DNA of 64,000 nucleotides from a bacterium. GTDB taxonomy: Bacteria > Campylobacterota > Campylobacteria > Campylobacterales > Sulfurimonadaceae. Of this stretch, positions 31,094 through 40,999 are shown piece by piece. Positions within the stretch are counted from its first letter, which is position 1. Each line of letters starts with the position of its first letter. The position numbers and the translations under genes were made by a program. The notes beneath the pieces are model-generated. The model saw only the letters and a program-made list of their open reading frames with translations. It was not told where the DNA came from and made no database searches. Location of the stretch: positions 23,674 through 87,673 of the forward strand of contig JAHJEG010000001.1 of the NCBI GenBank assembly GCA_018825665.1, written 5' to 3'.

Positions 31094-33010
31094 CTAAACC
31101 TTCTGAAGATAGATAACACTCAGCGGCGGCAGTGTTATCTCTATCATATTTTTGCGTCCGTGACACTCTTGCGCATTTGTTTTAAGCTCCTCTTTTGCCT
31201 CAAAATCCCAACCCTGAAACATCTCTGACTGAGAATTGAAAATCTCTTTATATACGCCTCTTGTAGGCATTCCAAGCTGATAGCCCACATGCTGTGTATC
31301 TGAAAAATTGCATACTACGATTACAGGTTTGTCTTTTGAAGTGCCTTTTCTTATAAAAGCAATCACATTGGCCTGATAGTCATTTTCATCAATCCATTCA
31401 AATCCTTTTACATCCGTATCGTATTTATGTAAGGACGGCTCCTCTTTGTAGAGTTTGTTCAGCGTCTTCAATAGTGTTTGGATACCTCTGTTCTTCTCTT
31501 CATGAAGCAGATGCCAGTCTAAGCTTTGCTCGTAGTTCCACTCGGCGAACTGTGCAAACTCACCGCCCATAAAAAGAAGCTTTTTCCCGGGATGGGCTAT
31601 CATAAACGCAAACATAGCACGTAAATTTGCGAACTTCTGATTATAGTCTCCCGGCATTTTGTTGATCAGCGAGCCTTTCATATGCACAACTTCATCATGG
31701 CTCAGGGGTAAGATGTAGTTTTCCTTGTACATATATACGAAACTGAAGGTCAGTATATTGTGGTGATGCTGTCTGTGAATCGGATCATTTTTAAAGTACT
31801 TCAGGGTGTCATGCATCCAGCCCATATTCCATTTATAGCCAAAACCAAGCCCGCCCACATCGACAGGACGGCTAACCATAGGAAAAGCCGTTGATTCTTC
31901 TGCAAACATCATTATGTCTTTAAATTCCCCGTATACACTTGTATTTAGCTGTTTTAAAAACTTGATAGCTCCAAGATTTTTGTTACCGCCAAATTCATTT
32001 GCAATCCATGCGCCGTCTTCTCTTGCATAATCCAAATGAAGCATCGAAGCAACAGCGTCCACGCGTATACCGTCTATATGGTATTTGTCAAGCCAAAACA
32101 TTGCAGAGCTTATCAAAAAAGCTCGGACTTCATTTCTCTCATAATTAAAAATAGCACTTTTCCATTCAGGATGGTATCCCAGACGCGGGTCTTCATGCTC
32201 ATATAAGCAGGTACCGTCAAAATTCATAAGTCCATGTCCGTCTGTCACAAAATGCGACGGGACCCAGTCCAAAATCACGCCGATTCCGTGCTGATGCATA
32301 ATATCTACAAAACACATAAAATCATGAGGCGTTCCGTATCGGGAAGTCGGAGCAAAATATCCTGTCACCTGATAGCCCCAAGAACCTTCAAAAGGAAATT
32401 CTGTTATGGGTAATAATTCCACATGAGTAAAATGCATCTCACATAAATACTCAGCAAGTTCCTGTGCGGATTCTTTATATGTTAAAAAGCGGTTCCCCTC
32501 TTCTACTTTTCGTCTCCAAGAGCCAAGGTGAACCTCATAAATCGACTGGGCTGATTTATGTGAATTGTTTTTGCGGCGGGTTTTCATCCACGCATCATCA
32601 GTCCAGTCAAAATCATCTAAAGCACAGATACGAGAGGCAGAGTTCGGAGCAACTTCGGCAAAAAAAGCATAAGGGTCCGCCTTGTCCGGATTTGCATTTT
32701 CTCCGGCAGTCTGTATGTGGTATTTATAGGTCATCCCGTTGTTTGCACCGCACACAAAACCTTCCCATATTCCAGACCCGTCATTACGCATTTTCAAAGG
32801 ATGGGAAGAGATATCGTAATTGTTAAATTCAGCCCGCAGTGATACAGCCTGTGCATTTGGCGCCCAAACTGAAAAGTACACGCCGGCCTCATTGTTTCGC
32901 TCCATGTGATGAGCTCCCAAATGTTCATAAAGCTTACTGTGCGAACCCTCTTTGAAGAGGTAGATATCGAGATCACTAAAACGACTCACATCATGATACA
33001 TAGGATACAT
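31094..33010 (-). CDS. glgB: 1,4-alpha-glucan branching enzyme (GH13)
   Basis: Introduces alpha-1,6 branches into glycogen. At 638 residues it has the N-terminal CBM48 (GVYFSVWAPNAQAVSLRAEFN) and the GH13 barrel with DWVPSHF, the nucleophile Asp in DGIRVDAV, the acid Glu in FAEESTAFP, and LSHDEVVH for the transition-state Asp, then the C-terminal beta domain. It is the last gene of the ten-gene glycogen operon; only 12 bp separate its stop from the converging pilT. Its last codons contain a perfect 10-bp inverted repeat. Confidence 0.95.
   Translation of the reverse strand: MYPMYHDVSRFSDLDIYLFKEGSHSKLYEHLGAHHMERNNEAGVYFSVWAPNAQAVSLRAEFNNYDISSHPLKMRNDGSGIWEGFVCGANNGMTYKYHIQTAGENANPDKADPYAFFAEVAPNSASRICALDDFDWTDDAWMKTRRKNNSHKSAQSIYEVHLGSWRRKVEEGNRFLTYKESAQELAEYLCEMHFTHVELLPITEFPFEGSWGYQVTGYFAPTSRYGTPHDFMCFVDIMHQHGIGVILDWVPSHFVTDGHGLMNFDGTCLYEHEDPRLGYHPEWKSAIFNYERNEVRAFLISSAMFWLDKYHIDGIRVDAVASMLHLDYAREDGAWIANEFGGNKNLGAIKFLKQLNTSVYGEFKDIMMFAEESTAFPMVSRPVDVGGLGFGYKWNMGWMHDTLKYFKNDPIHRQHHHNILTFSFVYMYKENYILPLSHDEVVHMKGSLINKMPGDYNQKFANLRAMFAFMIAHPGKKLLFMGGEFAQFAEWNYEQSLDWHLLHEEKNRGIQTLLKTLNKLYKEEPSLHKYDTDVKGFEWIDENDYQANVIAFIRKGTSKDKPVIVVCNFSDTQHVGYQLGMPTRGVYKEIFNSQSEMFQGWDFEAKEELKTNAQECHGRKNMIEITLPPLSVIYLQKV
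31111..31140. terminator. Possible hairpin terminator inside the 3' end of glgB
   Basis: AGATAACACT and AGTGTTATCT form a perfect 10-bp stem around a 10-nt loop, all within the last glgB codons and 30 bp after the pilT stop. As the gap is only 12 bp, it could end the pilT message; there is no proper U-tract. Confidence 0.4.
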
Positions 33011-33021
33011 TATTTATTCCT

Positions 33022-34491
33022 TTACTTAGTATGTTTGGCTAAAGCGTATTTGTATACGTCTTCATAAGCCAATGCCGCATCTCTCCAACTAAAATGGTTT
33101 TTCATTGCCCTTTTTTGCATCGAAAGAAAGGCTTTTTGATTGTTTTTATACACTCCCACAGCCCACATCACGGTATGATAAAGAGCGTCGTGCGTAGGTG
33201 CATAAAATTTGAATCCGTTGCCGCTGTTATGCGCCTCGTCAAAATTTTCTATGGTATCATCAAGACCGCCTGTGGCGCGCACGATAGGCAGGGTACCATA
33301 GCGAAGGCTGTATATCTGATTCAGTCCGCATGGCTCAAAAAGTGAAGGCATCAAAAACATGTCGCATCCAGCCTCTATCTGGTGCGCCAAAGCGTCAGAA
33401 TATCCTACATGCAAGGCAAACTTATCAGAATGACGACCCGATATCTCACCAAAATAATGTTCTGCCCACTTTTCACCGGTTCCAAGCATCACTATCTGTA
33501 AGTCCTGCTGCATCAGACCGCTGATTATTCCGGCAATGAGTCCTATCCCTTTTTGCGTTGCAAAGCGTCCTACAAAACCAATAAGCGGCACATCATCGCG
33601 CAGCTCAAGTCCAAAGTGTTTTTGCAAAGCCCGTTTGCATTCGAGTTTTCCATTCATATTGCCGATATCGAAATGTTCGGCTATATGCTTATCGACTGCC
33701 GGAGACCATTCATCATAATCGACACCGTTTAAGATTCCGAACAATTTGCTTGCATGTGCACGGATATGATGCTCCATACCAAATCCAAATTCTGAGGTCT
33801 GAATCTCCTGAGCGTAGCGTTTGGAGACAGTGGTAACGGCATCGGCATGTGCAATTCCCCCTTTTAAGAGGTTTAACCTGTCATGACTTTCAAACTCCAT
33901 AGGATTAAAATGGTGCCATCCAATTTCCATCACATCCATTCCGCCTTTATAAAAGTTCCCCTGATGTTCAAGATTATGAATCGTCAAAACAGTTCCCGCA
34001 TTTGAAAAGTCTTCTGCAAACCTTGTTTTGCTTAAAAGCGGCAAGGATGCTGTATGCCAGTCATTTGCATGGATAATATCGGGCTTGAAATCAAGCATTT
34101 TACAAAGCTGCAAAGATGCCTTGGACAAAAAGATAAAACGGTTATCATTGTCTTCATACGGTGTGCCGTTTTCATCATATAGACTTCTGCGTCCGTAGAA
34201 ATGCTCATAATCTATAAAATAGACACTCACTTCGCTTTGCGGAAGCTTTGTGGTGAATACTCCGGCCCATAGTTCACCCATTGGTCCCATAGGAACGCCA
34301 AGGGCACCATCGACATGTGTCAGTTTACTTTTATCGATCTGATAATATCTCGGCATAACGACGATGATGTTATGGCCAAGCTCTTTGAGCGCTTTTGGAA
34401 GAACTCCTGCGACATCGGCCAAACCGCCGGTCTTTGCATACGGAAAAACTTCAGATGCTACAAACAAGATATTTAGTTTTTTCTTAGACAT
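33022..34491 (-). CDS. glgA: Glycogen synthase, copy 1 (GT5)
   Basis: A 489-residue GT5 enzyme that extends alpha-1,4-glucan from ADP-glucose. The ADP-glucose lysine motif is intact (FPYAKTGGLADVAGVLP), with HANDWHTAS, TIHNLEHQG, FGILNGVDYDEWSP, GFVGRFATQKG and the second donor-binding EPCGLNQIYSLRYGTLPIVRATGGL. It lies 9 bp after a second glgA and 11 bp before glgB. The gene carries a one-base variant of the repeat (GGCATGTGCA) at 33844-33853. Confidence 0.93.
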   Translation of the reverse strand: MSKKKLNILFVASEVFPYAKTGGLADVAGVLPKALKELGHNIIVVMPRYYQIDKSKLTHVDGALGVPMGPMGELWAGVFTTKLPQSEVSVYFIDYEHFYGRRSLYDENGTPYEDNDNRFIFLSKASLQLCKMLDFKPDIIHANDWHTASLPLLSKTRFAEDFSNAGTVLTIHNLEHQGNFYKGGMDVMEIGWHHFNPMEFESHDRLNLLKGGIAHADAVTTVSKRYAQEIQTSEFGFGMEHHIRAHASKLFGILNGVDYDEWSPAVDKHIAEHFDIGNMNGKLECKRALQKHFGLELRDDVPLIGFVGRFATQKGIGLIAGIISGLMQQDLQIVMLGTGEKWAEHYFGEISGRHSDKFALHVGYSDALAHQIEAGCDMFLMPSLFEPCGLNQIYSLRYGTLPIVRATGGLDDTIENFDEAHNSGNGFKFYAPTHDALYHTVMWAVGVYKNNQKAFLSMQKRAMKNHFSWRDAALAYEDVYKYALAKHTK

Positions 34492-34500
34492 TTCAATCCC

Positions 34501-35898
34501 TTAACAAACAGTATTTTTATACAACTCTACATAGGACTTGGCACTTTTTTCAAATGAAAAGTCGCAGGCCATATTAAAACGGATGAGCTCATCCATCTTT
34601 TTCTTATTGCGTTTTAATTCCAAAGCTCTCTCGATTGCATCCATAAAAGCTTTTTTGGAAGCTTTTGTAAACACTATCCCCCTGCCGCATTCCTCTTTGT
34701 CTTCATGAACACTGTCATAAAGACCTCCCACCGCATGAACGACAGGTACCGTGGCATATCGCATAGCTATCATCTGATTTAGCCCGCACGGCTCAAAAAG
34801 TGATGGCATCAGTAAAAAATCACCCGCCGCATAAACCTGATGCGAAAGTTTTTCATTGTATCCGTAGAGCATACAAAAATTATCATGTTTATCTGCGACT
34901 TCTTCAAGCTTTTGTCTGTATCCGCTTGCACCCTCGACCAAAATAAGCAAATTAAGCCTTTTTTTGAGCATCGGCTTTATCGACTCCAACAGAAGATCAA
35001 AACCTTTTTGATGAACAAGTCTGCTCACCATTACAAAGAGCGGGATTCTTGGATCTTTGAGTCCGAGCTTTTTCACCAAGCCCTTTTTGTTTAGATATTT
35101 GTCTTCCAGATTTTTACCGTCATAATTGTATTCCAAATCATCATCGGCATGTGGATTAAATGTCGAAACGTCTATTCCGTTTAAAATACCGAAAAGTTTC
35201 TTGGAATGATGTTTTAAAAAACCTTCAAGCCCGCATCCAAACCTGCTTGTTAAAATCTCTTTTGCATATCTCGGGCTTACGGTGGTAATCACATCGCTGT
35301 ACGCGATTCCCGCTTTCATAAAATTTACACTGCCGTAGAACTCGATTCCCTCCATTGTGAAATATTTTTCATCTATGCCCAGACGCGACAGAGAAGAAAT
35401 ATCAAAGACACCCTGATATGCAAGATTATGGATACTAAATACTGTTTTGATATCTAAATTCTTCTCTTGCACCATCAAGGGAACCAGGGCCGTATGCCAG
35501 TCGTTGAGATGAAGCAACTCTATTTGAAGCTTTTGGGCGAGTTCTACAATAGAGGCGCAAAAAATACCGAATCTTAAATCGTTATTTGAAAAATCCCCAT
35601 TTTCATCACCGTATAAACTTTGCGTATGGCTAAGCATAGGAGCATGCACAAAATAGATCTTTACACCATCGCTAAGAGATGAAAAAATTTCAACCTCATA
35701 ATCCACTCCGCCCAGATATACGCTAAAAGCCAAATCTTCTTTTTTTAAAGAAGAGTTTTGCATAAAACCGTATAAGGGCATGACACAGGATACATCCAGT
35801 TCTTTTGAGAGATATTTTGGCAGAGTTCCGGCTACATCGGCCAGTCCTCCACTCTTGGCATGTGGAAATATTTCGCTTGCTGCAAAAAGAGTTTTCAT
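34501..35898 (-). CDS. glgA: Glycogen synthase, copy 2 (GT5)
   Basis: A 465-residue GT5 enzyme, clearly diverged from its neighbour. The lysine motif reads FPHAKSGGLADVAGTLP, with HLNDWHTAL, SIHNLAYQG, FGILNGIDVSTFNP, MVSRLVHQKG and EPCGLNQMIAMRYATVPVVHAVGGL, so all catalytic regions are present. Two synthases side by side may divide priming and elongation, as suggested for other bacteria with two glgA genes. The His in FPHAK, where copy 1 has Tyr, is encoded by a repeat copy. Its ATG shares a base with the galT-like stop. Confidence 0.92.
   Translation of the reverse strand: MKTLFAASEIFPHAKSGGLADVAGTLPKYLSKELDVSCVMPLYGFMQNSSLKKEDLAFSVYLGGVDYEVEIFSSLSDGVKIYFVHAPMLSHTQSLYGDENGDFSNNDLRFGIFCASIVELAQKLQIELLHLNDWHTALVPLMVQEKNLDIKTVFSIHNLAYQGVFDISSLSRLGIDEKYFTMEGIEFYGSVNFMKAGIAYSDVITTVSPRYAKEILTSRFGCGLEGFLKHHSKKLFGILNGIDVSTFNPHADDDLEYNYDGKNLEDKYLNKKGLVKKLGLKDPRIPLFVMVSRLVHQKGFDLLLESIKPMLKKRLNLLILVEGASGYRQKLEEVADKHDNFCMLYGYNEKLSHQVYAAGDFLLMPSLFEPCGLNQMIAMRYATVPVVHAVGGLYDSVHEDKEECGRGIVFTKASKKAFMDAIERALELKRNKKKMDELIRFNMACDFSFEKSAKSYVELYKNTVC
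35146..35155 (+). repeat. DUS-like 10-mer, copy 16 of 24
   Basis: Exact GGCATGTGGA, antisense in glgA copy 2 (N-P-H-A-D), followed by T. Confidence 0.85.
35857..35866 (+). repeat. DUS-like 10-mer, copy 17 of 24
   Basis: Exact GGCATGTGGA, antisense at the start of glgA copy 2, encoding F-P-H-A-K next to the ADP-glucose lysine motif. Confidence 0.85.
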
Positions 35899-36917
35899 CA
35901 GTTCCCCTTTGAATTAAGAAGTGTTGCACACTCTTCCGGAGACACTGGATTTATTGCCATTGCTGTTGAAATCTCAAATCCGCCTATCCTGTAAATACGC
36001 GGAGTGATTCGAACCGTAAAGCGGTAGTTCTTATTCAGATACGGCATAAATGTTTCATTGTCAAAATTTGGGTTAAGAGGTGCAAGTCCAAAGAACAGAT
36101 TATAATCAAAATTACCCAATTGCTTGCTGTATTTTTTAAAAACCTTTTTGAAGAGCAGCGAGAGATCGATTATATCATCCCTTGTACACTCATCCAAACT
36201 GGAATAATTTTTCTTTGGTGCTATCATCACTTCAAAAGGAAAACTGCTCGCATACGGACAAAAAGCCACAAAATTGCCTATCTCTTCAATCACCCTTTTT
36301 TTATTGTTCATTTCGTTTTGCACAATATCTTCTATGATTCCACGTCCGTGGCGACGATAATAACGCATATTCCTGTCTATAAATATCAACTCGTTTGGAG
36401 GCATAACGGGTAATGCAAGTATTTGGGTATGCGGATGTTCCTGTGTCGCTCCGGCAGTTTGCCCGGAGTTTTTAAAGACGCTTAGATGGATAAGTCTTTT
36501 GTCTTTTTTCAAATCCTTAATACGGATAATGATACTTCGAAGCCAGTTCTCAATTGCATGTACATCCAAAGCTTCAATCCCGCATTCGTGGCATGTGGAA
36601 TCTATAAGTACCTCGTGTGCCCCGACTCCAGGGATAGATTCAAACATCCCGTCCCTGCGTGATTTGTTTTCAAGTTCAACCTGTACGGCCTTATAAAGAT
36701 TTGGAACTATACGGGTTTTCCATCCGCTGCTGTTGGCATTATTATCACGAATAGCATACACCTCAGGAGGGGTCAGTGACTCATTTCCTTCACAAAACGG
36801 GCATTTGGCCTTGGGAATATTTAATTTCTTTTCTACAGCCAAATCAGGTCTGTGCAGCCTCTCCGGTGCGATTAGAACATATTGATTATGAATCCTATCC
36901 CTTCTAATCTCAGACAT
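35898..36917 (-). CDS. galT: GalT-family nucleotidyl/phosphoryl transferase (galactose-1-P uridylyltransferase-like)
   Basis: A 339-residue GalT-family enzyme. The active-site HPHTQ (161-165) with the nucleotidylated His163 is intact, and C39-x-x-C42 plus a later His should bind zinc; FKNSGQTAGATQEH precedes the site. Classical GalT moves UMP between glucose-1-P and galactose-1-P, yet there is no galK or galE here and the neighbours are glycogen genes. Some GalT homologues are ADP-glucose phosphorylases, which would suit an operon lacking glgC. ATG 36917 is used (GGGAG upstream), overlapping the GH57 gene by 8 bp. Confidence 0.88.
   Translation of the reverse strand: MSEIRRDRIHNQYVLIAPERLHRPDLAVEKKLNIPKAKCPFCEGNESLTPPEVYAIRDNNANSSGWKTRIVPNLYKAVQVELENKSRRDGMFESIPGVGAHEVLIDSTCHECGIEALDVHAIENWLRSIIIRIKDLKKDKRLIHLSVFKNSGQTAGATQEHPHTQILALPVMPPNELIFIDRNMRYYRRHGRGIIEDIVQNEMNNKKRVIEEIGNFVAFCPYASSFPFEVMIAPKKNYSSLDECTRDDIIDLSLLFKKVFKKYSKQLGNFDYNLFFGLAPLNPNFDNETFMPYLNKNYRFTVRITPRIYRIGGFEISTAMAINPVSPEECATLLNSKGN
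36590..36599 (+). repeat. DUS-like 10-mer, copy 18 of 24
   Basis: Exact GGCATGTGGA, antisense in the galT-like gene, read as S-T-C-H; preceded by T, followed by A. Confidence 0.85.
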
Positions 36918-38940
36918 CAAAGACTCCCAATAGCATTTTTAGATTGACTTGGGATGCAAAACTGTATGAGAATATAATCGAAATCTGTTGTGCGACCGCC
37001 TCAAATCCGCTCTCATTTTGTGAAATCGTATTGAGAATATACGCGTGAACATCGCATGTCTCACTACTTGATAAGACAATTCTTTTGTTTGTGAATGTAT
37101 CTATTATCTCCAAGGTGTCCACTCCATACAGACTTAATCCCTCTTCGATCTTCACACCGTTTAATGTCGCCAGCTTTGGATGTGCCAAATGAAAGTTAAA
37201 CTCCATCCCGTAATAGAGTTTCTCTTCACAGATACTCTTTACACTCAGCTCAAGACCTACACCCGCATCTTCAAAGGTATACCTTTTTTCCATGCTTGCG
37301 GCATAGTTTTTCTCAAGGTAGAAGCCTCCATCCCTGTAAAAAGTATTCGTTTGCGCATCAAGCTCAAAAGCCTGGTTTGCAAAATCACCAACTTCATGAA
37401 ACGAAACTTTTTTAAAATTATCCAGAGTAAAACCGTCCGTACTGAAATGATCGACAAAAGAGTGTTTAGGGTGCCAGTCATAAATCAGCTGTTCTTTGAG
37501 CGTGTCATTTACCTCTGCCCCGTCATTATGTATCGTGGCAATCTCATCATCGCTGTTTATGCGCTCATGTACCTCTTTTGGATGAAGTATTTTTTCGTGA
37601 TAGGCTTCTTCTCTGCGCATAAGCGTATTTTGCCAGTTAAACAAAACGTCAAGTGAACCAAACTCAAGCATCTGTCCGCCAAATTTGCCTGAAAAGACAA
37701 GAGAAAGTGATTTACTCAGCACTTTGAGCTCTTCATATCCGTCTTGGTCTATATCTTTTACAAGACAAGATATCTTTTTCCTGCTGTAAAACTTTTCAAT
37801 CTCAAGTAAGTACCTATAGGCATTATCGCGTAAATTTGGAAGGTAAAGCCCCCCGAAAACTCCATGCCAGAATACGTCATTTGTCTGAAGTTTATAAAGA
37901 CTCTGCAGAGACTTTTTATCAAGCTTATGCTGATTTTTACTGTGAAACAACATTCTTTTGTGAAGATAATTGCTCTCATGGTATTTGATAAAGAAATTTT
38001 TCCATATGCCGCCTTTTATAAAAGCAACTCCCATAGTATTAAAATACTCAGTTCCCACCTGCTCTTTGAGCGCTTCAAGAGCCAGAGTCTGCTCACTTCG
38101 TAAACTCCACTCACCCATCTCAAAATACGAGGTATTGTTGAGATACGCTATCCCTTTTGAACGGTTTTGCCCAAGATATTCGCTGTAATGCTGTGTTTGG
38201 ATCTTATCATTTTTCAAGACTGCTTCAAGAAAATTTTCCAGCCATTTTTTCTCATATACCCATTCATTTGTTTTTGGCCAAAGACCGAATTTTTCACCGT
38301 CATCAAAAATAATCGCGGCAGAGTTCTCATCTTTTGCACATGCCAAGATAGCATCGATGGAGCGCTCAACGCTGAAAAAAGGCAATGCATATCTAAGAGA
38401 CTGAGAAATAGGAAAAAGAGCCAGAGGAGTTCCCCCCTCTTCGGTCACATAATATCCGTCCATATCTTTTGCACTAAAACCGCTGCTTAAAAAATGGTAG
38501 TCATCCACTACCGCATAAGAGATATCACAGGCATTCAAATCGGGTACTATCGATGATTCCCAGACTCTCTCTGTGAGCCATAACCCGTTTGGTGTTGTTT
38601 TTAGGTGCTTTTTGATATATGCATTTAACTGATTAATCTGCGCTCTTCTGTCGCATGAGGGAATGGCACTGAGTATCGGTTCATAGTATCCTGCACCTAT
38701 CCATTCAATCGAACCGAATTTTGTCAATTTTTTTATATTTGCAAATATTTTCGGATGCTTCGTTCTTATCACGTCCAAAAGCCATCCGCTGCAGTGAACT
38801 GCAAATTTAAAATCCGGATATCTTGCCATGGTTTCAAAAAACGGCGCATAACAAAGCTCTATAGCCTCATCGACCGCATCCCCGAAATTATCTATCGGCT
38901 GATGCATATGCACACCAAACAACAAAGAAACTTTACTCAT
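36910..38940 (-). CDS. GH57 4-alpha-glucanotransferase-like enzyme
   Basis: A 676-residue GH57 protein close in length and motifs to the Thermococcus 4-alpha-glucanotransferase: GVHMHQP at the N-terminus, GYYEPILSAIP, the nucleophile Glu124 in GLWLTERVWE, and the acid/base Asp in FDDGEKFGLWP near residue 215; the C-terminal half carries the DUF1925/DUF1926-like beta domains. It should disproportionate maltodextrins during glycogen turnover. GGTGG lies just before the ATG. A repeat variant (GGCATGTGCA) lies at 38335-38344. Confidence 0.88.
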   Translation of the reverse strand: MSKVSLLFGVHMHQPIDNFGDAVDEAIELCYAPFFETMARYPDFKFAVHCSGWLLDVIRTKHPKIFANIKKLTKFGSIEWIGAGYYEPILSAIPSCDRRAQINQLNAYIKKHLKTTPNGLWLTERVWESSIVPDLNACDISYAVVDDYHFLSSGFSAKDMDGYYVTEEGGTPLALFPISQSLRYALPFFSVERSIDAILACAKDENSAAIIFDDGEKFGLWPKTNEWVYEKKWLENFLEAVLKNDKIQTQHYSEYLGQNRSKGIAYLNNTSYFEMGEWSLRSEQTLALEALKEQVGTEYFNTMGVAFIKGGIWKNFFIKYHESNYLHKRMLFHSKNQHKLDKKSLQSLYKLQTNDVFWHGVFGGLYLPNLRDNAYRYLLEIEKFYSRKKISCLVKDIDQDGYEELKVLSKSLSLVFSGKFGGQMLEFGSLDVLFNWQNTLMRREEAYHEKILHPKEVHERINSDDEIATIHNDGAEVNDTLKEQLIYDWHPKHSFVDHFSTDGFTLDNFKKVSFHEVGDFANQAFELDAQTNTFYRDGGFYLEKNYAASMEKRYTFEDAGVGLELSVKSICEEKLYYGMEFNFHLAHPKLATLNGVKIEEGLSLYGVDTLEIIDTFTNKRIVLSSSETCDVHAYILNTISQNESGFEAVAQQISIIFSYSFASQVNLKMLLGVFDV

Positions 38941-38952
38941 ATTTTTACCACC

Positions 38953-40989
38953 TTAAACAAACCAGTTTTCATTATAATTAGTCGTTAAATCAATTTCAAG
39001 TTCTCCAAAACCCGGAAGTGACTGCACAACAATGCTCTTTTTATAAAGTTCAAATCTAAACTGTACTTTTTGAGCCTGTATGGTACTTTTATCCACACCT
39101 ATCTCAAGCCACTCTTCACATGCTACCTTTAAAGAGATATCATTAAAATACTCCTGCACATGCGTATCCTTGCAATTATGGACAATGATAGTCTCATTGA
39201 ATCCAAGCGGCTCGATAATAATCCGCAGATAATCACACTCATATAACTGAGTCATATCCGAATCAAATGCGAAATAGATATTTTCCTCATTCTGTCCGTA
39301 TAATATTTTGCGAACAGGACCGCGAACCTTGTCCATAGTAGAAAAAAGCTTTGTCTCATCAACAACACCACACCCGATCCATTCAAAAAACGAATCATGC
39401 TTACCGTCAATATCGGGATAGATATGCGACTGCGGTTTCAGCCAAAAGTCTTGAGAGCTTTTATTTTCTATAATAGGCCTAAACAAATCAGAGGGAGGGC
39501 TTATCTCCATCAGATCGTATATTGAGATCAGGTGGGAACGAAACAGAGTGTCAAACTCAAGACCAAAATCCGTGAAATGGTCATCTCCGTACCACCAAAA
39601 CCAGTCCGAACACTCGGCTGCGAGGAAATGCTCTGTTATTTTCGCTTTTACACTTTCATCCAGAAGCTGTTTATGATGTTCATAATCCCATTTGCTCATA
39701 TAAATAAGTTCCCAGGCACGCGTCTTTTCATTATGCCCCACCCAGGTGTTAAACTCTCCGTGGATCCAGCTTCCGGGTGCTATATGTTCAAGAGTCTGCG
39801 CTTCAAGCTTTGCCACATCATCCATATGTACCGTTTCGCACCAGGCCGTTTCACTGAGTTTGCTATAAAGGGAATCAAAAAAATCAAAACCGTTATTACT
39901 GAAAAACTCCCAGGCATTTTCACCGTCTAAAATAACAAAAACCACGCCCTGGGGATTGGATGTATTTATCTTTTGAAGTGAAGATATAAAGTGTTCGCTG
40001 GCTTTTTGCGGCTCCCAGAACCTGTATGTAAATCCGATTAAATCGCTGATGCCGTGATCTCTGAATCCTATACACATCTCTTTGTAATCATAAGGTGTGT
40101 ATAGCAGACCCCTGTCGTCGGAATGTTTAGATTTAAAAAGAATAGCCTCGTCTGTCGCTATCCATTTTATTCCGCACTGTTTCAAAAGTGCGATACTTTT
40201 TTCATCTACCGCTCCCTCCGCCGGCCAGAAACCCTCAGGGATAAAGCCGAAGGTTTCAATAAAAAGCTCCTTGGCTCTTTGAACCTGCAGCAAAGCATCC
40301 TCCTGCAGAGGTATGTGCTGCTGTGGGATATGTGTAGAGGGATTTGCTTTGAGTGCATTATTCATATCCATAAGCAGGGGCAAAATAGGATGGTTCAGGG
40401 GTGTGGTTGAAATGGAAATGCGATCTTCATTATGAAGCTGCGTGTAATAATCAAAAATGCCCGAACAAAAATTTGACAACTCATCCAACAAGAGAGTTTT
40501 ATCATATTGGCTGTAATCGTTTTGTTTTTTTATCAGGGAGTCCACAAGAGAACTCTTCTCTCTCAAATAGACGCCGCACCAGGATAAAATAAATAAAACC
40601 TCAAGATCTAAAAAATCATGATGGTTGTAGTGCTCTTTTTTGTAAAGTGCCGCAAAACTCGGTAAAGGTGCCACCATCGTATCAAACTGTGCACTCTTAC
40701 ATATTTTGATGATCCATTGATAATCAGGCTCATTCAAGGCCGATGGTTCCTGCAGCCAAAGATTTAAAAAACGGTCGTTATACTGAGGTCGCGTATAATA
40801 CAGCTTCAACTGCTCTATGAGAGGAGGCGTTATATTGAAGGTGGCCTTTAGATTTTTATGTCTGGCCATCATCCACGGCATATCATAATAATCTTTTATG
40901 GCATGCAAAAAGACCCACGGCATCTGCATGATGCCCAAGCCGTCACGATAATCAGGCTGGTGCATATGCCAAATAAAACTAAGTTTCAA
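38953..40989 (-). CDS. GH57 alpha-amylase/amylopullulanase-like enzyme
   Basis: A 678-residue GH57 protein of a different subgroup from its neighbour: WHMHQPDYRDG at the N-terminus, the nucleophile region GFWPAEGAVDEKS, and VILDGENAWEFF for the acid/base Asp. Such proteins hydrolyse alpha-1,4 and sometimes alpha-1,6 bonds, so this may be the debranching activity of the pathway, since no glgX or GH13 pullulanase is in the operon. There is no signal peptide, consistent with cytoplasmic glycogen. TTG start, because the first strand with HMHQP would otherwise be lost. Confidence 0.86.
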   Translation of the reverse strand: MKLSFIWHMHQPDYRDGLGIMQMPWVFLHAIKDYYDMPWMMARHKNLKATFNITPPLIEQLKLYYTRPQYNDRFLNLWLQEPSALNEPDYQWIIKICKSAQFDTMVAPLPSFAALYKKEHYNHHDFLDLEVLFILSWCGVYLREKSSLVDSLIKKQNDYSQYDKTLLLDELSNFCSGIFDYYTQLHNEDRISISTTPLNHPILPLLMDMNNALKANPSTHIPQQHIPLQEDALLQVQRAKELFIETFGFIPEGFWPAEGAVDEKSIALLKQCGIKWIATDEAILFKSKHSDDRGLLYTPYDYKEMCIGFRDHGISDLIGFTYRFWEPQKASEHFISSLQKINTSNPQGVVFVILDGENAWEFFSNNGFDFFDSLYSKLSETAWCETVHMDDVAKLEAQTLEHIAPGSWIHGEFNTWVGHNEKTRAWELIYMSKWDYEHHKQLLDESVKAKITEHFLAAECSDWFWWYGDDHFTDFGLEFDTLFRSHLISIYDLMEISPPSDLFRPIIENKSSQDFWLKPQSHIYPDIDGKHDSFFEWIGCGVVDETKLFSTMDKVRGPVRKILYGQNEENIYFAFDSDMTQLYECDYLRIIIEPLGFNETIIVHNCKDTHVQEYFNDISLKVACEEWLEIGVDKSTIQAQKVQFRFELYKKSIVVQSLPGFGELEIDLTTNYNENWFV

Positions 40990-40999
40990 TTATCTGCCT

